Shown here one piece after another: positions 1 through 12,161 of a stretch of DNA of 64,000 nt (position 1 is the stretch's first letter; every line of letters begins with the position of its first letter). Below the pieces are notes generated by a model that had not been told where the DNA came from, made no database searches, and saw nothing but the letters and a program-made list of their open reading frames with translations. The translations under genes were made by a program, and so were the position numbers. Origin of the DNA: Sistotremastrum niveocremeum HHB9708. Its lineage: Eukaryota; Basidiomycota; Agaricomycetes; Sistotremastrales; Sistotremastraceae. The stretch covers positions 260,174 through 324,173 of the forward strand of contig KV419417.1 of NCBI GenBank assembly GCA_001630475.1, given 5' to 3'.

Positions 1-141
1 GAAGACTCCCGTTTTGGTACATATCACGGAGGTCGAGGCACTTTTAGCGTCCCGATAAATCCGGACGACGTGCTGACGGAGCGTGACCTTCGTGAGGTAC
101 GCTTCATGAATTCGTGGATGCAGCGCCGTTTCGATCCGTGA
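1..141 (+). CDS. C-terminal end of an unrecognised protein (partial)
   Basis: An open frame runs from the first base of the window to a TGA at 139-141 (46 residues plus stop). It contains the segments HGGRGTFSVPI and VRFMNSWMQRR, which read like ordinary protein: balanced composition and no low-complexity stretch. The gene must begin left of the window, so its family cannot be judged. It may be an unrelated frame that happens to be open; the only support is the lack of stops and the plausible composition. Confidence 0.35.
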   Translation, partial: EDSRFGTYHGGRGTFSVPINPDDVLTERDLREVRFMNSWMQRRFDP

Positions 142-2153
142 CTTCGTTACCAGTGTGACTGAGTGTGTAGACAGCTCGAGGGAGACGAACTAATGAAGAA
201 AGCGTCAGGGACGTATTCTTCATACTCTTGTATCAGTAGACAACGCGTCCACGCCGTACACAATATTGAACCTTGAATATCAGTGTTTCCTGACAGTTCT
301 TTCTTGCCAACTTGGCTTCGTGAAGACAAAGCCAGCCATTTTCGCGAAGCCAACTACTCCTAGTCGCATGAATTTATCGGATTTATCGAAGCGAGCCATG
401 ACTTACCTGTTCCAGGCTTTCCCATTCGGTATCTCTTGTATTTCCTCGTGGGCGCAGACGAACCGGCGGAGATGCAAAAAGTACAAATAAGCCGTTTCTG
501 GTTGAATATTGCGTCGCCGAGATAGCCGATGGGTCGGAAATCGGATGTAAATGAAGCAGCGAATCTTTAAAAAAAATGGGTCGACGTTGGAGGTTTGAGA
601 GTGAGGCCGCAGTGAGAGCAGACCTCGAGTACTGAGCGCAGATATCAGCAGACCTTACATGTAATTTCATGGGCTACTCCCCAAATAGCTCGTCAAAGTT
701 CCAGTGTGTCGGTCACCTGGCTTTGAAACAGGGTCTATGCGATCCTTGACATCTAGAAGATTGAATCCACGAACAGTTGTTGCAAGGTTTCTGTGAAAGA
801 AGAGGTGTTTCCATGACCGCTGATGAGACGGCTCTGATTGAGGATATCTTTAGCTGCTGGAGAAATTCCACAAAAAATGAAAATCAGTCACCGCATATAT
901 GCACACTAAACCAACGCATTCTCGCAAAAATCACTTTGACGCGCCAAGAATCCCGCAGAGCATCGTATAAGGCTCTTGTATGAGGGATGATCTGTCATAT
1001 ACAGACGTGTGAAGAGCGCTGCAACCTTCGATCGTCGGATTCGCTCTCACAATCTGATATTGTGACCAATGAAAAAGTTCTGGAAAGAGTCACTTGGGTG
1101 CCAAAAAAGACGATTCCTATGAAGGCAAGGCTTTCTAAGGCGCCACGGCACTGAGATTAACCTTTAGTAAAAGAAACATATCTTCAGTGTTGCAGCACTG
1201 CTGCAGGCCTTCACCTTGGGAAATAGGGATCAAAGAGGAAAAGGTCACTTGCGTGGACATGGTATGGATTTCCTCGGAATTATTGGATACTATAATATAG
1301 GCTGAGTCTTTCTGATCGTTGTCAACCATCAGGCAAGCCGCTATGCGCACCTTTTAGTCTTAGCGCTGACATCCGCAGGGCGCTTCAACTGTCCAACTCA
1401 ATCTCGAGCTCGCTGCTCACTGGTCTGCGTAGTACTGGCCCACTTTGTCATCGATGAATCTATATCAGCAATGTGATGGCGTTTGAAGGCTGTCTGTAAT
1501 CTGCAATTCATGTTATTGGTTCGAAACCTGGAGATAATTCCGAATTCCGTCACCGATTTCTGTCCTTTACACGACCAACGCTGCCCTGACTCGCATTCCG
1601 TGCTCTCTGGTTCTTCGAGCTCACAAAAGTGTCTACGGCCTGGGATATTAAGACGAAGTCTGTGCCTATGTCTCCTTCGTCGAAGCTGTAGAGACTACCC
1701 AAATCCCAAGATCAGCGAGAGTGGAGACCGTTCAGACGTTCTGTGAAATGTTACGGGTGGATGTCCTACATTTGAATAGCAATGGATCAGAGGATATGGA
1801 AATGAAGCACCTCAGTGAGTCCCACAGCTATCTACTCTCTATTTCTCATGCACCATGCTCATTTACCCCGTCAGTCTTCTTGGCAAGTTCTTGCTTGATG
1901 TTGTTTACAGTCGCCACGCTCTCGATTTAGCTCTTCTCACATCGAAGAAAACATAAACCAAATGATTCAGTGCAGGAGGTTAATCCCAAGTTCCTCAAAG
2001 TCGTTGCTCTGCGACAGTCGCAGAATAAGCAGGGGTCCCGCCAGAATATGAACTTGAGGCGGTCCGAAGTTCCGAATTCGGCCAATTCGGCGTTCTTGTT
2101 CCAACCTCGAGTCGATCTTTCACACCTCAATTGAGGCGAACTGATCGGATGCG
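142..2153. other. Intergenic, no gene recognised
   Basis: About 2 kb with only short open frames on both strands (all under 100 codons), none with recognisable domains or a chain of consistent splice sites. No tRNA, repeat array or terminal inverted repeat was seen. The last part is presumably the promoter and leader of the HNH-like gene that follows. Confidence 0.4.
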
Positions 2154-3558
2154 ATGTCGACTATGTGCGAACCACTGCACAAGCTGTCAAAGAAATCCCT
2201 TACCCAAGGGCGCAACCTGTTCCTTTGGGGGCACAGGAATCCTGCAGCTGGCGAGCTCGGCAATCCACTCAACGGAGGTCAATTGTTCACCTTGTTTCCG
2301 AATCCTACTGAATCAACTGCAGGATTCAATGTGCAGCTTTTCCCTCACATGTCGATTAACACTTTGTATCGATGGATTCGCCTCGTCACCGGTACTACAG
2401 ACCCTTTCGAACTGCGACCAGTCACCATCAAGACAGTCCCAACCGCTTTTCTTGGCTACGCCGTCGTCCATACCACATCCCCTGCCCTTCAGGAATCCTC
2501 AACTGAAGTACCGCCTGCTGGTGACTATGGGGCTTATTACCCGAGCTTAGCTGTGAGGCATGCTGTCGAGATTCGTAACGCGAAATCTATTCAAGAGGCA
2601 TATAATGAATATTGTGGAATTACTCCTTCGGAGGATGAAGGTGACATATTAAGGAGGGTCCCTGGCGAGTGCAGATTCATAAGTTCCTTCTTTGGTCTAA
2701 GTCAACGGAGAGTAGTCCCCAAGTCCACCGATTCCATGATTTTGCGAAGCCTCGAAAGTCAACCGTCCTTAAGTTATATCTTATCCAATTTTCCTGGACC
2801 TCTGGTAGATTATGTGTGTCCTCCGGCTTTCTTCCTCGGCATTTTTTCATCCTCCAAAGAATGTGATGCCGTCAGATGTCAAGGATGCCGTGAAACAACG
2901 AAGCAGGGTGTGCGAGCTCTCGGGTACCCCCGGGGGTAATCATGGGGACTTGACTGTTGAATGGATATTTCTTCCATCGGAAGCCTTTCGTGTAGACATG
3001 AACAATCCTTTGCTCTCTCTTCGACCTCGCTGACATCGTGCCCAGCTCCCGGAAAATTTATCGTTCAACTTCGATCCCAGTCCCTATGTCGTGCCACAGA
3101 ACGCTATTTATCTTCATCGTAACTTGGTGAAGCCCCTCACAGACAATGCTATCGGAGTTGATGTTGAGGTGCGAAAGTGCATAATCTTTGATGTCCCACT
3201 GATGATACCCCAGGACGATTTCCGAATCGTGCGATTTGTTGGTGATTTAGATCTGCAAGGCCTAAGCCTTCCGTCCCATGTGTCACAGGCTCAAACCCAG
3301 CGTTTTGATACGGCTATGAAAGAATTCCTGCGGCAGCATTTTGTATGGTGTTTGCGCGTGCATATCTGTGGTGGAGACGTTTTAGAGGACTTCAAGGAAG
3401 AAGACATAATCGAGACAATGAGAGAACTGGGTTTCCGCGTTGGATCTGACGATGAAGAAGTCGAGACCCCTCCGCTGGATGATCCTCTATGGCAGACTGA
3501 GATTGGTAAAGTTTGCTGGGAGATGCGTGTGCGCTCATCTCTCGCAGGGTATAGGTGA
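2154..3558 (+). CDS. HNH-endonuclease-like protein, probably catalytically inactive
   Basis: Three exons can be joined in frame (2154-2804, 2860-2991, 3046-3558) to give 431 residues. The C-terminal half matches the fungal HNH_2-type family. It has a VKDAVKQRSRVCELSG segment (usual form RDG..C..TG), then VEWIFLPSEA (usual form AHI.P), then VPQNAIYLHRNLVKPLTDNAIGVD, here named by its ends VPQNAIYLHR and LTDNAIGVD (usual form NG.LL..D.H.LFD...IGID), and a REH-like FLRQHFVWCL near the end. The positions that normally hold the two catalytic histidines are Trp and Val here, so nuclease activity is doubtful. The N-terminal 200 residues are not recognised. The second intron has a weak donor (GTAGAC). 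The start codon is the first ATG of the open frame and is uncertain; further upstream exons are possible. The family assignment comes from remembered motifs, not from a search. Confidence 0.5.
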
Positions 3559-4648
3559 CATTGCAAAGATTACCGTCGGTAGCGAAGAACCCCCCCTCCT
3601 CACCCCACACAATGACCTGTCCAAGGTCTACCTGCCACACAATCAGAACACTCCATCAGAGACTCGGAATCTGTACATCACTGTCTAGAATTCTCTTGGA
3701 TGAATTAGTAGAGGGTAGTCTACGGTATATGTACACAAAGGCGCCGCGAATCACATAGTTGCAGCGAGATTCCGCAAAGTATCCTCCTCGAGGGCCCTGG
3801 ACAAGTTTTCCACGGCTTACATCACTTGAAGTAGACGACGCGGCGAGACCTCAAGCCCAGATCTGTACAGATTCTTGGAGATTCGTTCCCCTACTTGCGC
3901 TACTCTAAGAAGTTTTGAATTGTTTTGCTGAACCGATTGTCACCGACGGGGACAGCGGCTCCTCTACATTGCGAAGCAGAAGACGTAAGTCGAAGCATGA
4001 CCTTTCCCTTATGGATGGACAGATTGTGAATCCTTGACGGGAATATCTTTGTTTGAGCCGGCTACTTGTCTCGCCGTGTCTTGGGCGGCGTCAGTTGACA
4101 ACTCAGTTAAGGTTTGAGCCAAAATGGCTCTCGCGCGGATTCGAACCCATTGATCGGGGCTCGGAGTGCAATTCGGAAGCTGAGTCGTTCTTCTCCCACT
4201 CTTGCTCCCACTTGCAGGGCGTTCATGCACCCGTGCCTGTCAATCTGTCTGTCGTGGGTCGTAGTCCATACATCGTCCATGAGCCAACATTATTAACCAT
4301 CTATTGCTACAGAATATCGACCTACCTAAAAGACTTCAACTGCAATTTCGAAGTGGCTTAGACCATTTCTGCCGTCATCGCTACTATTAGTACATGCTGT
4401 TGACTTTGGCAGGTCTTCGATGCTCAATCAGGGCCAGGGCTTGATTGAACTATACGTACACGGAATGGAAATTTCAGCGCTGTCTAGGTGTGGGATGATC
4501 CGATCAATGGCCACGATGAGTCCCATTGAGTGGATCGTCAGATCCGTGGATCCAGAGGCGTTCTGTTATCAGAGCGATGCTCGTAACTGCTTGGACTAGC
4601 ATGGATTGTGGCATTCATTCTCACGTATCTATAGGGGACCTCCAGAAC
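3559..4648. other. Intergenic, no gene recognised
   Basis: About 1.1 kb between the HNH-like gene and the first laccase. Only short overlapping frames are present. The part nearest the laccase should hold its upstream regulatory region, but no copper- or xenobiotic-response motif can be claimed with confidence. Confidence 0.4.
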
Positions 4649-4656
4649 TATATATA
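4649..4656 (+). promoter_or_regulatory. TATA box of laccase 1
   Basis: TATATATA lies 43-50 bases before the laccase start codon at 4699. Its short distance favours this ATG over the in-frame ATG at 4606, which would lie upstream of the TATA box. Confidence 0.5.
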
Positions 4657-4698
4657 TCACCCTTCGTTGCCCCCCAAACCGCTGCATCCACCTGGATT

Positions 4699-7161
4699 AT
4701 GCATCTCTCACTCAGGTCACTAGTGGCCTCATTGCCGCTCGGAATATCTCTGCTTCGATTTTTCGGGGCGGAAGACACGTCTCAATTGCCTCTGGAAGAT
4801 ATCGCGGTCATTCAGCAGCCTAAAATTCCAGGCAGAAATGGAACGCAAGTTTATGGCCTGGAGCTAGGAACAGGCATTGCGGCACCAGATGGATTTCCGA
4901 GAAAGTGAGTTTTTGAATACTCTCGCATTCGCTGTATGTGTTGACGTCGGCTTCAGAGTCGTGACTGTTAACGGGAAATTCGGCGCTCCTTTGCTTACCG
5001 CCTGGAAAGGCGACCGTATCCTCGCCAGTGTTCACAACTCCATTTATGACAACGAGATCTTCCAAAGTACATCCGTGGTAAGTTTGAATTACTCGTCATA
5101 AATGCATCGTTCTGAGATTGGCTAGCACTGGCATGGAATGTTCCAACACCGTTCCAATGCTGAGGACGGTGTCGGCTGGGTCACCCAATGTAAGTCGTCC
5201 ATATATCTTCCTCCTTATACGGAATGCTCATTATTTCATCAGGTCCTATCATACCTGGACTGGGCTTCAACTATGATTACAGCACGGCTGGTCAAACAGG
5301 GTACGTGCCTGGCGATCGTCCACTTCTGGCGCCAACAGTCTCATTCATCATCAGGACGTACTGGTATCACAGTCACGTATCAACTCAATATTGCGATGGA
5401 TTGCGCGGAGCGCTAGTCATTTACGACCGAAACGATCCTATGAAATACCTGTATGATTTTGACGACGGTATGCACGCTATTCACACGGGATGACTTCCGC
5501 TCAGTTCTGGGTAGAAAACACCGTAATTACCTTGGAAGATTGGCACCACGTTCCTGCACTCGCAGATTTCGATGGGACAACAATTTCGCCGTAGGTCATT
5601 CCTATGTCGTACTGAGAGCATCTATGTAATGACTCTCCAGGACGCCCGATGCGGTTCTTATCAATGGGAAGGGCCGTTATGCAAACCTCGTTGACCCGAG
5701 CTATCCAAGAAGCGTCAAATTGAGCGTGATCAAAGTAAGAAGAGGTTACACCTATCGGTTCGTACATTCTTGACATCACGTTCTCCTATTTTCGTTCGCT
5801 GACCTGCCGTTCCCAGCTTCCGCTTGATTAACTACTCGTGCTTATTGTCCTACAACGTGACAATCGACCGTCATAAGTTCTATGTCATCGAAGCCGACGG
5901 CGTTACGCACAAGCCGCTCTTAGTCGATTCGCTCGAAATTTTCATCGGCCAACGGTATTCCATTGTCGTTAAAGCTGATCAGCCTATCGACAATTATTGT
6001 AAGCCATTTTTCGCCTGCTTTTTTCTCAGTCGTGAATTATTATTTATAAGGGTTCCGTGCCGTGCCATCTAAGAATCTCACCAATCAAGCACTCTCCAGT
6101 CAGTATACTAATTACCCAGGAGCCTTTGCTTACACTCACAATCTGGGGCACAGCTGATGCTGGTCTAAACAACGCAATCTTCCGATATATAGGCGCTCCA
6201 GACCTAGAGCCGAAGACTACTCCCAACATCAGTCGCAAGCCACTCAACGAGTCCAGGTTGATAGTGAGTGTCGGGTAACCCCTCGGACGCCACCTAACCT
6301 ACTCTCGCTTGAAGCCCTTCTACAATCCCGGAGCACAATACTGCAAGAACGTTCGTCCTGAGAATAACATCACCTTGGATATCGACTTAAACAAGGATCA
6401 GTTTGTGAGCCGATAATTCTCATGCTGCATCCCGGAATTGACCCTGACGCATAATGTTCTGGCACGACAGGGCGTTTATCATTGGACAATCAACAACGCG
6501 TCATTCACTCCTCCGCCCCTTCCTGTTCTGCTGCAGATCTTGAGTGGTGCAAGACAACCATTTGATTTCCTCCCGAACGGATCCGTGTATTCATTGCCCC
6601 AAAATACAGCAATAAGAATCAACATACCTGATACACACGGCATATTTGATGCGCATCCGTTCCATCTGCATGGTGTACGTCGCTATCCTGCGTCCTCTCG
6701 GTTTGTCATTGATGATTTGTCAGCATAACTTCGACATCATCCGCTCAGCGGGGCAATACGTTGAAAATTATGTCAATCCTCCGCGACGCGACGTCCGTCC
6801 TTTTCTCCCAGTCAATTCGGATTGCCTTTAAAATAATCTAACCTCATGATAGGTTGTTGCCGTCAGCGACGGCGGACCCCTGGGCCAAGATGGTCCTTCA
6901 GGTGTCAGCTTTTGCTTCCAGACCAACAATCCAGGACCTTGGATCTTGCATTGGTTCGTTCTATCTCGTACAGCTTCTTCGAGCATATACTGAATGTCGT
7001 CGATTTGCAGTCACATCGACTGGCACTTGAATCAAGGTCTTGCAGTGGTCATGGCTGAAGCCCCAGCTGCTGTTGTGTCGGGCCCCAATAGTGTCCACGT
7101 TCCTCCAGATTTGGATGATCTTTGTGTTGCTTTCAACGCTTCGGGTCTGCCCCCGATTTAA
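4699..7161 (+). CDS. Laccase (multicopper oxidase), copy 1
   Basis: Laccases oxidise phenols at the type-1 copper and reduce O2 to water at the trinuclear cluster; in white-rot fungi they are secreted and act on lignin and humic phenols. Fifteen exons join in frame to 569 residues: 4699-4904, 4957-5077, 5126-5189, 5243-5300, 5355-5467, 5515-5590, 5641-5757, 5817-5998, 6051-6098, 6154-6263, 6315-6404, 6471-6674, 6724-6792, 6853-6953, 7011-7161. All four copper motifs are present: HWHGMFQ (L1), [17 protein letters not shown] (L2), HPFHLHGH (L3, split by an intron) and ILHCHIDWHLNQGLAVV (L4, split inside HCH). The residue ten after the L4 Cys is Leu, the non-coordinating axial ligand of high-potential laccases. 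The N-terminus is odd: the hydrophobic stretch [19 protein letters not shown] is broken by charge, and about 40 unusual residues follow before the first cupredoxin. The gene is tail to tail with copy 2, 278 bp away. Confidence 0.93.
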
Positions 7162-7439
7162 TGACAAGTTGAATTCGGTCACTTTTTATTGCATCTGTCT
7201 CAAGAGCGACCAGTATATTTGCTAAATCTCCAGTTGTGCCCACTATATTCGATTCTTAGTCAAAGCCTGTGAACCGCATGCTAGTATAATCTGCATTGGA
7301 AGTTCAATAGGTTTTGAAGAACCCGTCTTGCAGTATTGAATATTGGATTTTGTCTTATTGCATAGAATCGAAGCTTCGGACGGAACAAGTCATGATCTGT
7401 ATCAAGTTAATGCCAAATGAATTATGGTAGTTTCATATA

Positions 7440-9895
7440 TCAAGCTGGGGGAAGCCCCGAATGATTGAATGCGACGCAAAGATCTTCCAATTCCGGCGGG
7501 ATTTGAACGCTGTCCGGTCCGGACACAATATCGTCGGGTGCCTCGGCGAAGACCACAGCTAGTCCTTGAACGAAATGCCAATCAATGTGGCTACAACTCC
7601 CTGTTAGTGATGTTTGACGAAGAAGATACAAAAGGGAGACAGACCAGTGCAGAATCCACGGTCCAGGGTTGTCGGTTTTGAAGCAGAAGCTGACGCCCGA
7701 GGGGCCTGCCTGTCCCCCAGGTCCGCCATCGCTGACACCAACGACCTGAAGCCACAAAGTCAGGCCATATAGGAGGACAACACGAAGAGCATGATACATA
7801 CGTCGCGTCTTGGAGGTGACCTATAATGAGCTTCATAACTTCCGGCCGGTCGTATAAGGTCGAAGTCGTGCTATTGATAACCAACGAAAAAGTCAGAATC
7901 TTGGGATGAAACCCCGCTGAACAATACAGTACGGCGTACACCGTGCAAATGGAAAGGGTGAGCATCAAATATGTGGTGAGTATCAGGTATGTTGACCCGT
8001 ATCGCTGTATTCTTAGGTACGACATATACAGATCCTTTAGGCAAGAGATCCTCGGGCCTCCTAGCTCCGCTTAAGATCTGTAACAGCACGGGAAGAGGCG
8101 GAGGAGCGAATGAAGCATTATTCAAGGTCCAATGGTTGATCTCCTGGTACAGGGAGTGAGTAGCGGGGAAACGCCCAATGTCGGTCACGTACTGAGATAT
8201 CTCGAACCAGGCCAATTTGCAACGTGATATTATGTTCGGGCAGCACGTTTCTGCAGTACTCTGCTCCGGGGTCGTAGTGAGGCTGCAGCCAGATTGAGGA
8301 ATGCTAGAACGGCAAATTTGGAGGAGCTACACTCACACTTAAGGAAGACTCTTGGAGCGGACTGCGAATGATGATCGGTTCGGTAGTGGGCTCCCTGTCG
8401 GGAGCTCCCTCATAGCGGATGATGGCATTATTCAATCCAGGGTCGGCTAGTTCATTACCGAGTCAGCGCGTAATATTGAGAACTTCGTTGACCGCACTTG
8501 AATTGGCTTGATCTACGACCGGCTTCGACGGAACGGCACGGAACCCTAAGAGAAAGGTTTTAGAGTGAAGAGATTATACCGAAGAAGAAAATTACAATAA
8601 TTATCAACGCGCTTGTTTGTCTCTAGTATGATGGAGTAACGTTGACCTGCGAATATTTCAAGTGAATCAGCCGGCTCATAATTTGTCGTTACGCCGTCGG
8701 CTTCGATGACCCAGAAGAACGGATGGCCATCAATCATGATGTTATAAGATAGTAGACAAGACATATTGATAATTCGGAAACTGGAACTGGAATTAACGCG
8801 GGAAGACGGATACAGGAGAAAACTTACCGATAGCGGTATCCATATTTGACATTTATGACGCTAAGTTTATTGTTCTTGCGATAATTTGGGTCCGACTCAT
8901 TGACATATCGACCTTTTCCGTTGATGAGGACGGAATTGGGTACACTTCAGCCAATTAGCCAAATTCTTGAAGCTGAAGCGCTGAAATCCGAGTTCACTTA
9001 CGGAGCAATGGTCTTCCCATCGAAATCAGCGAGAGCAGGTGTGTGATGCCAGTCCTCCAACGTGATGACAGTCGATTCTATTCCGAATAAATACGGGAAT
9101 GCATGATGAAACGAAGGCCGTACCGTTGTCGACATCGTACATTTTGCGCCAGGGGTCGTCAGGGTCGTAGACGACAAGGGGGCCGCGGAGTCCATCGCAA
9201 TATTGTGTTGAGACATGGCTGTGATACCAGTACGATCTATAGATCATGTTCAGTCGATGAGTTAGATGCCACACCAGAGATCACGACTCACCCAGTCTGG
9301 CCACCGGTGCTAAAGTCATAGTTGAAACTCAAGCCAGGGACTATTGGACCTACAAAGAGAGAGATGAGAAGATGGAAGCAGGTAGGACGGCTGAAGCTCT
9401 ACATTGGGTCACCCAGCCCACACCGTCCTCAGCATTCGAACGGTGTTGGTTCATGCCATGCCAGTGCTGTCAGGTTCACGTTATGGTCATCTCATTTTGA
9501 GACTGATGAATGCTTACTATTGAAGTACTCTGGAATAAATCTTTATCGTAGATGGAGTTGTGTACGCTGGCCAGAATCCGGTAGTCTTTCCATGCCGTGA
9601 TAAGAGGGGCGCCGAGCTTCCCATTAACAGTGATCACTCTAAGAATCGAATTAGCTTATTGCACGCAGTTCACGAAAATATCGACACACTTTCGTGAGTA
9701 ACCATCGGGAGCTGCGTAGCCCGTACCGAGTTCGAGAGCATAGACTTGGGTTTGAGTATCATTTGAGATGGCTTGTGGCCGAATAATGGCCACTTTCTCC
9801 AACGGAAGTTGTGACGAGTCCTCCGCTCCAAAGAAGCGAAGAATCGACACCCCGAGGGGTAATGAGGATATCAGCGACCTTAGTGAAAGGTGCAT
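7440..9895 (-). CDS. Laccase (multicopper oxidase), copy 2
   Basis: A paralogue of copy 1 on the opposite strand with the same intron plan. The start [20 protein letters not shown] is nearly identical to copy 1, which supports both start codons. Copper motifs are HWHGMNQ (L1), [18 protein letters not shown] (L2), HPFHLHG followed after an intron by HDFDLIR (L3), and [17 protein letters not shown] (L4, intron inside HCH); the axial position is Leu. One short exon, [16 protein letters not shown], joins to TDPGLNNAI exactly as in copy 1, which resolves an awkward ~52-nt intron in both. Every exon I followed keeps frame, so the gene looks functional; it ends LPPA-stop, where copy 1 ends LPPI-stop. 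The pair probably arose by an inverted local duplication. Different substitutions near the substrate loops (for example DFDGKTIAP against DFDGTTISP) may reflect diverged substrate use; that is inference. Confidence 0.92.
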
Positions 9896-9960
9896 TGTAA
9901 GACAGATTGTCTCGAGACGGTGCTGGGTGTGTAGTGATCCTAGACGGTCGGTCAGCCATT

Positions 9961-9966
9961 CTTATA
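9961..9966 (-). promoter_or_regulatory. TATA box of laccase 2
   Basis: TATAAG on the minus strand lies about 66 bases before the start codon of laccase copy 2 at 9895, a normal distance for these genes. Confidence 0.4.
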
Positions 9967-12161
9967 CTCCTGGAGCCTCTGAGTTGATCCAAAGGTGCGA
10001 TTAAGTTCTTTACGTACCAAACGGCCAAGGCTTTCTACATCAAAATCGCCAAGGTCGCGATACATGTTGCTCCTAGGCTAGGAACATCGGCAGTTCCTGG
10101 ATCCACAGCATCTCTAATTCGTCCCTGGCTAAGACAATTGAGCGGATCAGAACATATTCACACACAACTTAAGAATGTTCAGACAGGCTAGCACTCACCA
10201 ACGTAAACCCAGCCCCCTTCTTCCTTCGCGCTGCTGCCACCGCGACTCATAAGGATCTCCTTTAATAAATTCACGGTTAGAAGTCCTCGACGGTGAGATG
10301 ACCGCATTTCTGGATGTTATGTGTCCTGTACTACAGCAAATTGTCCCTTTTTCCATTCGTAGGATAATCAATGATGAGTTCGAGACAGAGCGAGCCTGAG
10401 CAGTCGCGATAGAGCGGCTTCTAGCGTCGGCATCCGACCATTCCGACAGGGCGCAAGTGAGCCGCTTGATATCGAACGTCTTCAAACACTCGGCTTTACT
10501 GCAAAACCGTTCCCTCTCGCTTGATGTCCGGTCGAAAAGACTACGAAACCTTTCAATTCGGATTCGAGTTGCATTTTTTTCCCCGTTGTGCGGCCAAATG
10601 TGGGTAGATTAGCAAATAAGTACAGACATTACGCATCTTCGGTGTGTTCTTCAAGTTATGGTAATAAATTCCATATTCTTTCAGTGTCAAAGCCAGAGTA
10701 TATTTCTGCTTTCTTTTCACGAGATCATCCTTGCCGAGGATCCTGGAGGCACGCATGCAGGAGCTCCGAAAGTCCTCAGGTCAAGGGGTCGTATTCAAAG
10801 GTGAGAACATGTCTTCTGGTAGTGGTCCGCTTCATGCTCCGTTGTATCCAAAGAAGCCTGAAATAGGAAGAATCGCGTAAAGACTATTTGATTAACCGCG
10901 ATCGGAGATTATCTGTTCCTGGTTGAAAATCACTGATGCCGGAGAATGGGAGAGTAGTGCGCGCTTCGCCTCAAAAGCCGGACTTCAGTATGATTCGAGG
11001 ACGCGCAAAAGAGTTCTCCGGGGCCTAGAGAAGAACAATCATTTGTGATGACAATATAAGGGGTGAATTGAGCCTTAAATTGCCAGGATACCACAAGGTC
11101 TGAGATTCCAATTTCGTCAGATGAGACTTCGTTGACCTCCGAGTCGACAGATTCGGTTGAAAAAAAAGAAGGCATCATTGCACAGCGCAAGCATGGTTTA
11201 TCCGTTGCTTTGACCGCGAACCCCGATGGCCCGAAGTCTTGAGGGCCCGAAGTCTGGGACGATGGCGAAATCGGACGATTGTGACCTGTATTGCCCAATA
11301 TTCACTGAGCAGTATTTTGGGGGCCCCCAAAGGAGAAAATAGTCGAGCCCGACCAGCACAGGCATGCCATAATGCCACTATACTACTGTAGCAAAATATC
11401 AGCCTTTGGTGTTCTGGACAGAAAGATGCCGCGGTTGCAATTAAAGACATCAAAGGTAAGGCTCACAAAACCTACAGTCAGTCATCTTGTTGATGAACAC
11501 CAATGTTGACGCAAGGTTGTGACGCAGAAAGCTAGGGGCTCGCGTGCGATTGGTAAGAAATCCCACAGGATGTTCCATGTCGTCCGAGATAGCCGTACAC
11601 AGAATTTGGAAAGATATGATAGGAATCAAGTTCTGCAATGATATTCTGATTAATGATCATGGCTTTAGAAAGCCTCAATTGTGAGCCAGCGAGCGCAGTA
11701 CTCACTTGTATGGTCGGCATAAGGAAAGTTTTGTACAATCTTGTGGGATGCCCTTAGACCAAGATCACCGTTACGGCCGAGAAAAAAAGAGCTGTTCTGG
11801 TCACCCATTTACGAGCACTGGAGAAAGCAACGCTCAAGTCGAACGAGCCAACTTGTTGAACGCATCTCAGGGTCGCCAGTATTTCGACCAAGATAATCGC
11901 CTGAGCCCGGGAATACGGGCTTTACGCAGTTAATTCTGCCGCTTTTTGCAGCCCACAGTTGGAGTCTCTCAAAGGTGTCCAGGAGGTCTCGAGTGCGACA
12001 CAAAAGACATGGCGAAGCCTATAACTGATTTGGGCTGTCGATAACGCAAGGCACAATGCAGCCGGCAAGTCACGGACGCTGCTCTTCATCAACATCCATC
12101 TCATCGCCCGCCCCGTCGGCTTCGCGTTCCTTTTCAAATACTCTCGCTCTTTTGTGCTTAG
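9967..12161. other. Intergenic, no gene recognised
   Basis: About 2.2 kb separates the laccase 2 promoter from the Zn2Cys6 gene. Frames of up to 122 codons exist on the minus strand (for example 10930-11298) but show no domain, no conserved motif and no partner exons. I treat the stretch as promoter and spacer. Confidence 0.35.

Noticed and set aside
4108-4185. Possible tRNA on the minus strand (GGTTCGAATCC box B-like motif)
   Set aside because: The T-stem cannot pair beyond two bases, and no D-arm, anticodon arm or acceptor stem could be built around it.
10930-11298. 122-codon minus-strand frame in the laccase 2 upstream region
   Set aside because: No domain, no matching exon chain, and low-complexity repeats (GGCCCGAAGTCT) explain part of it.
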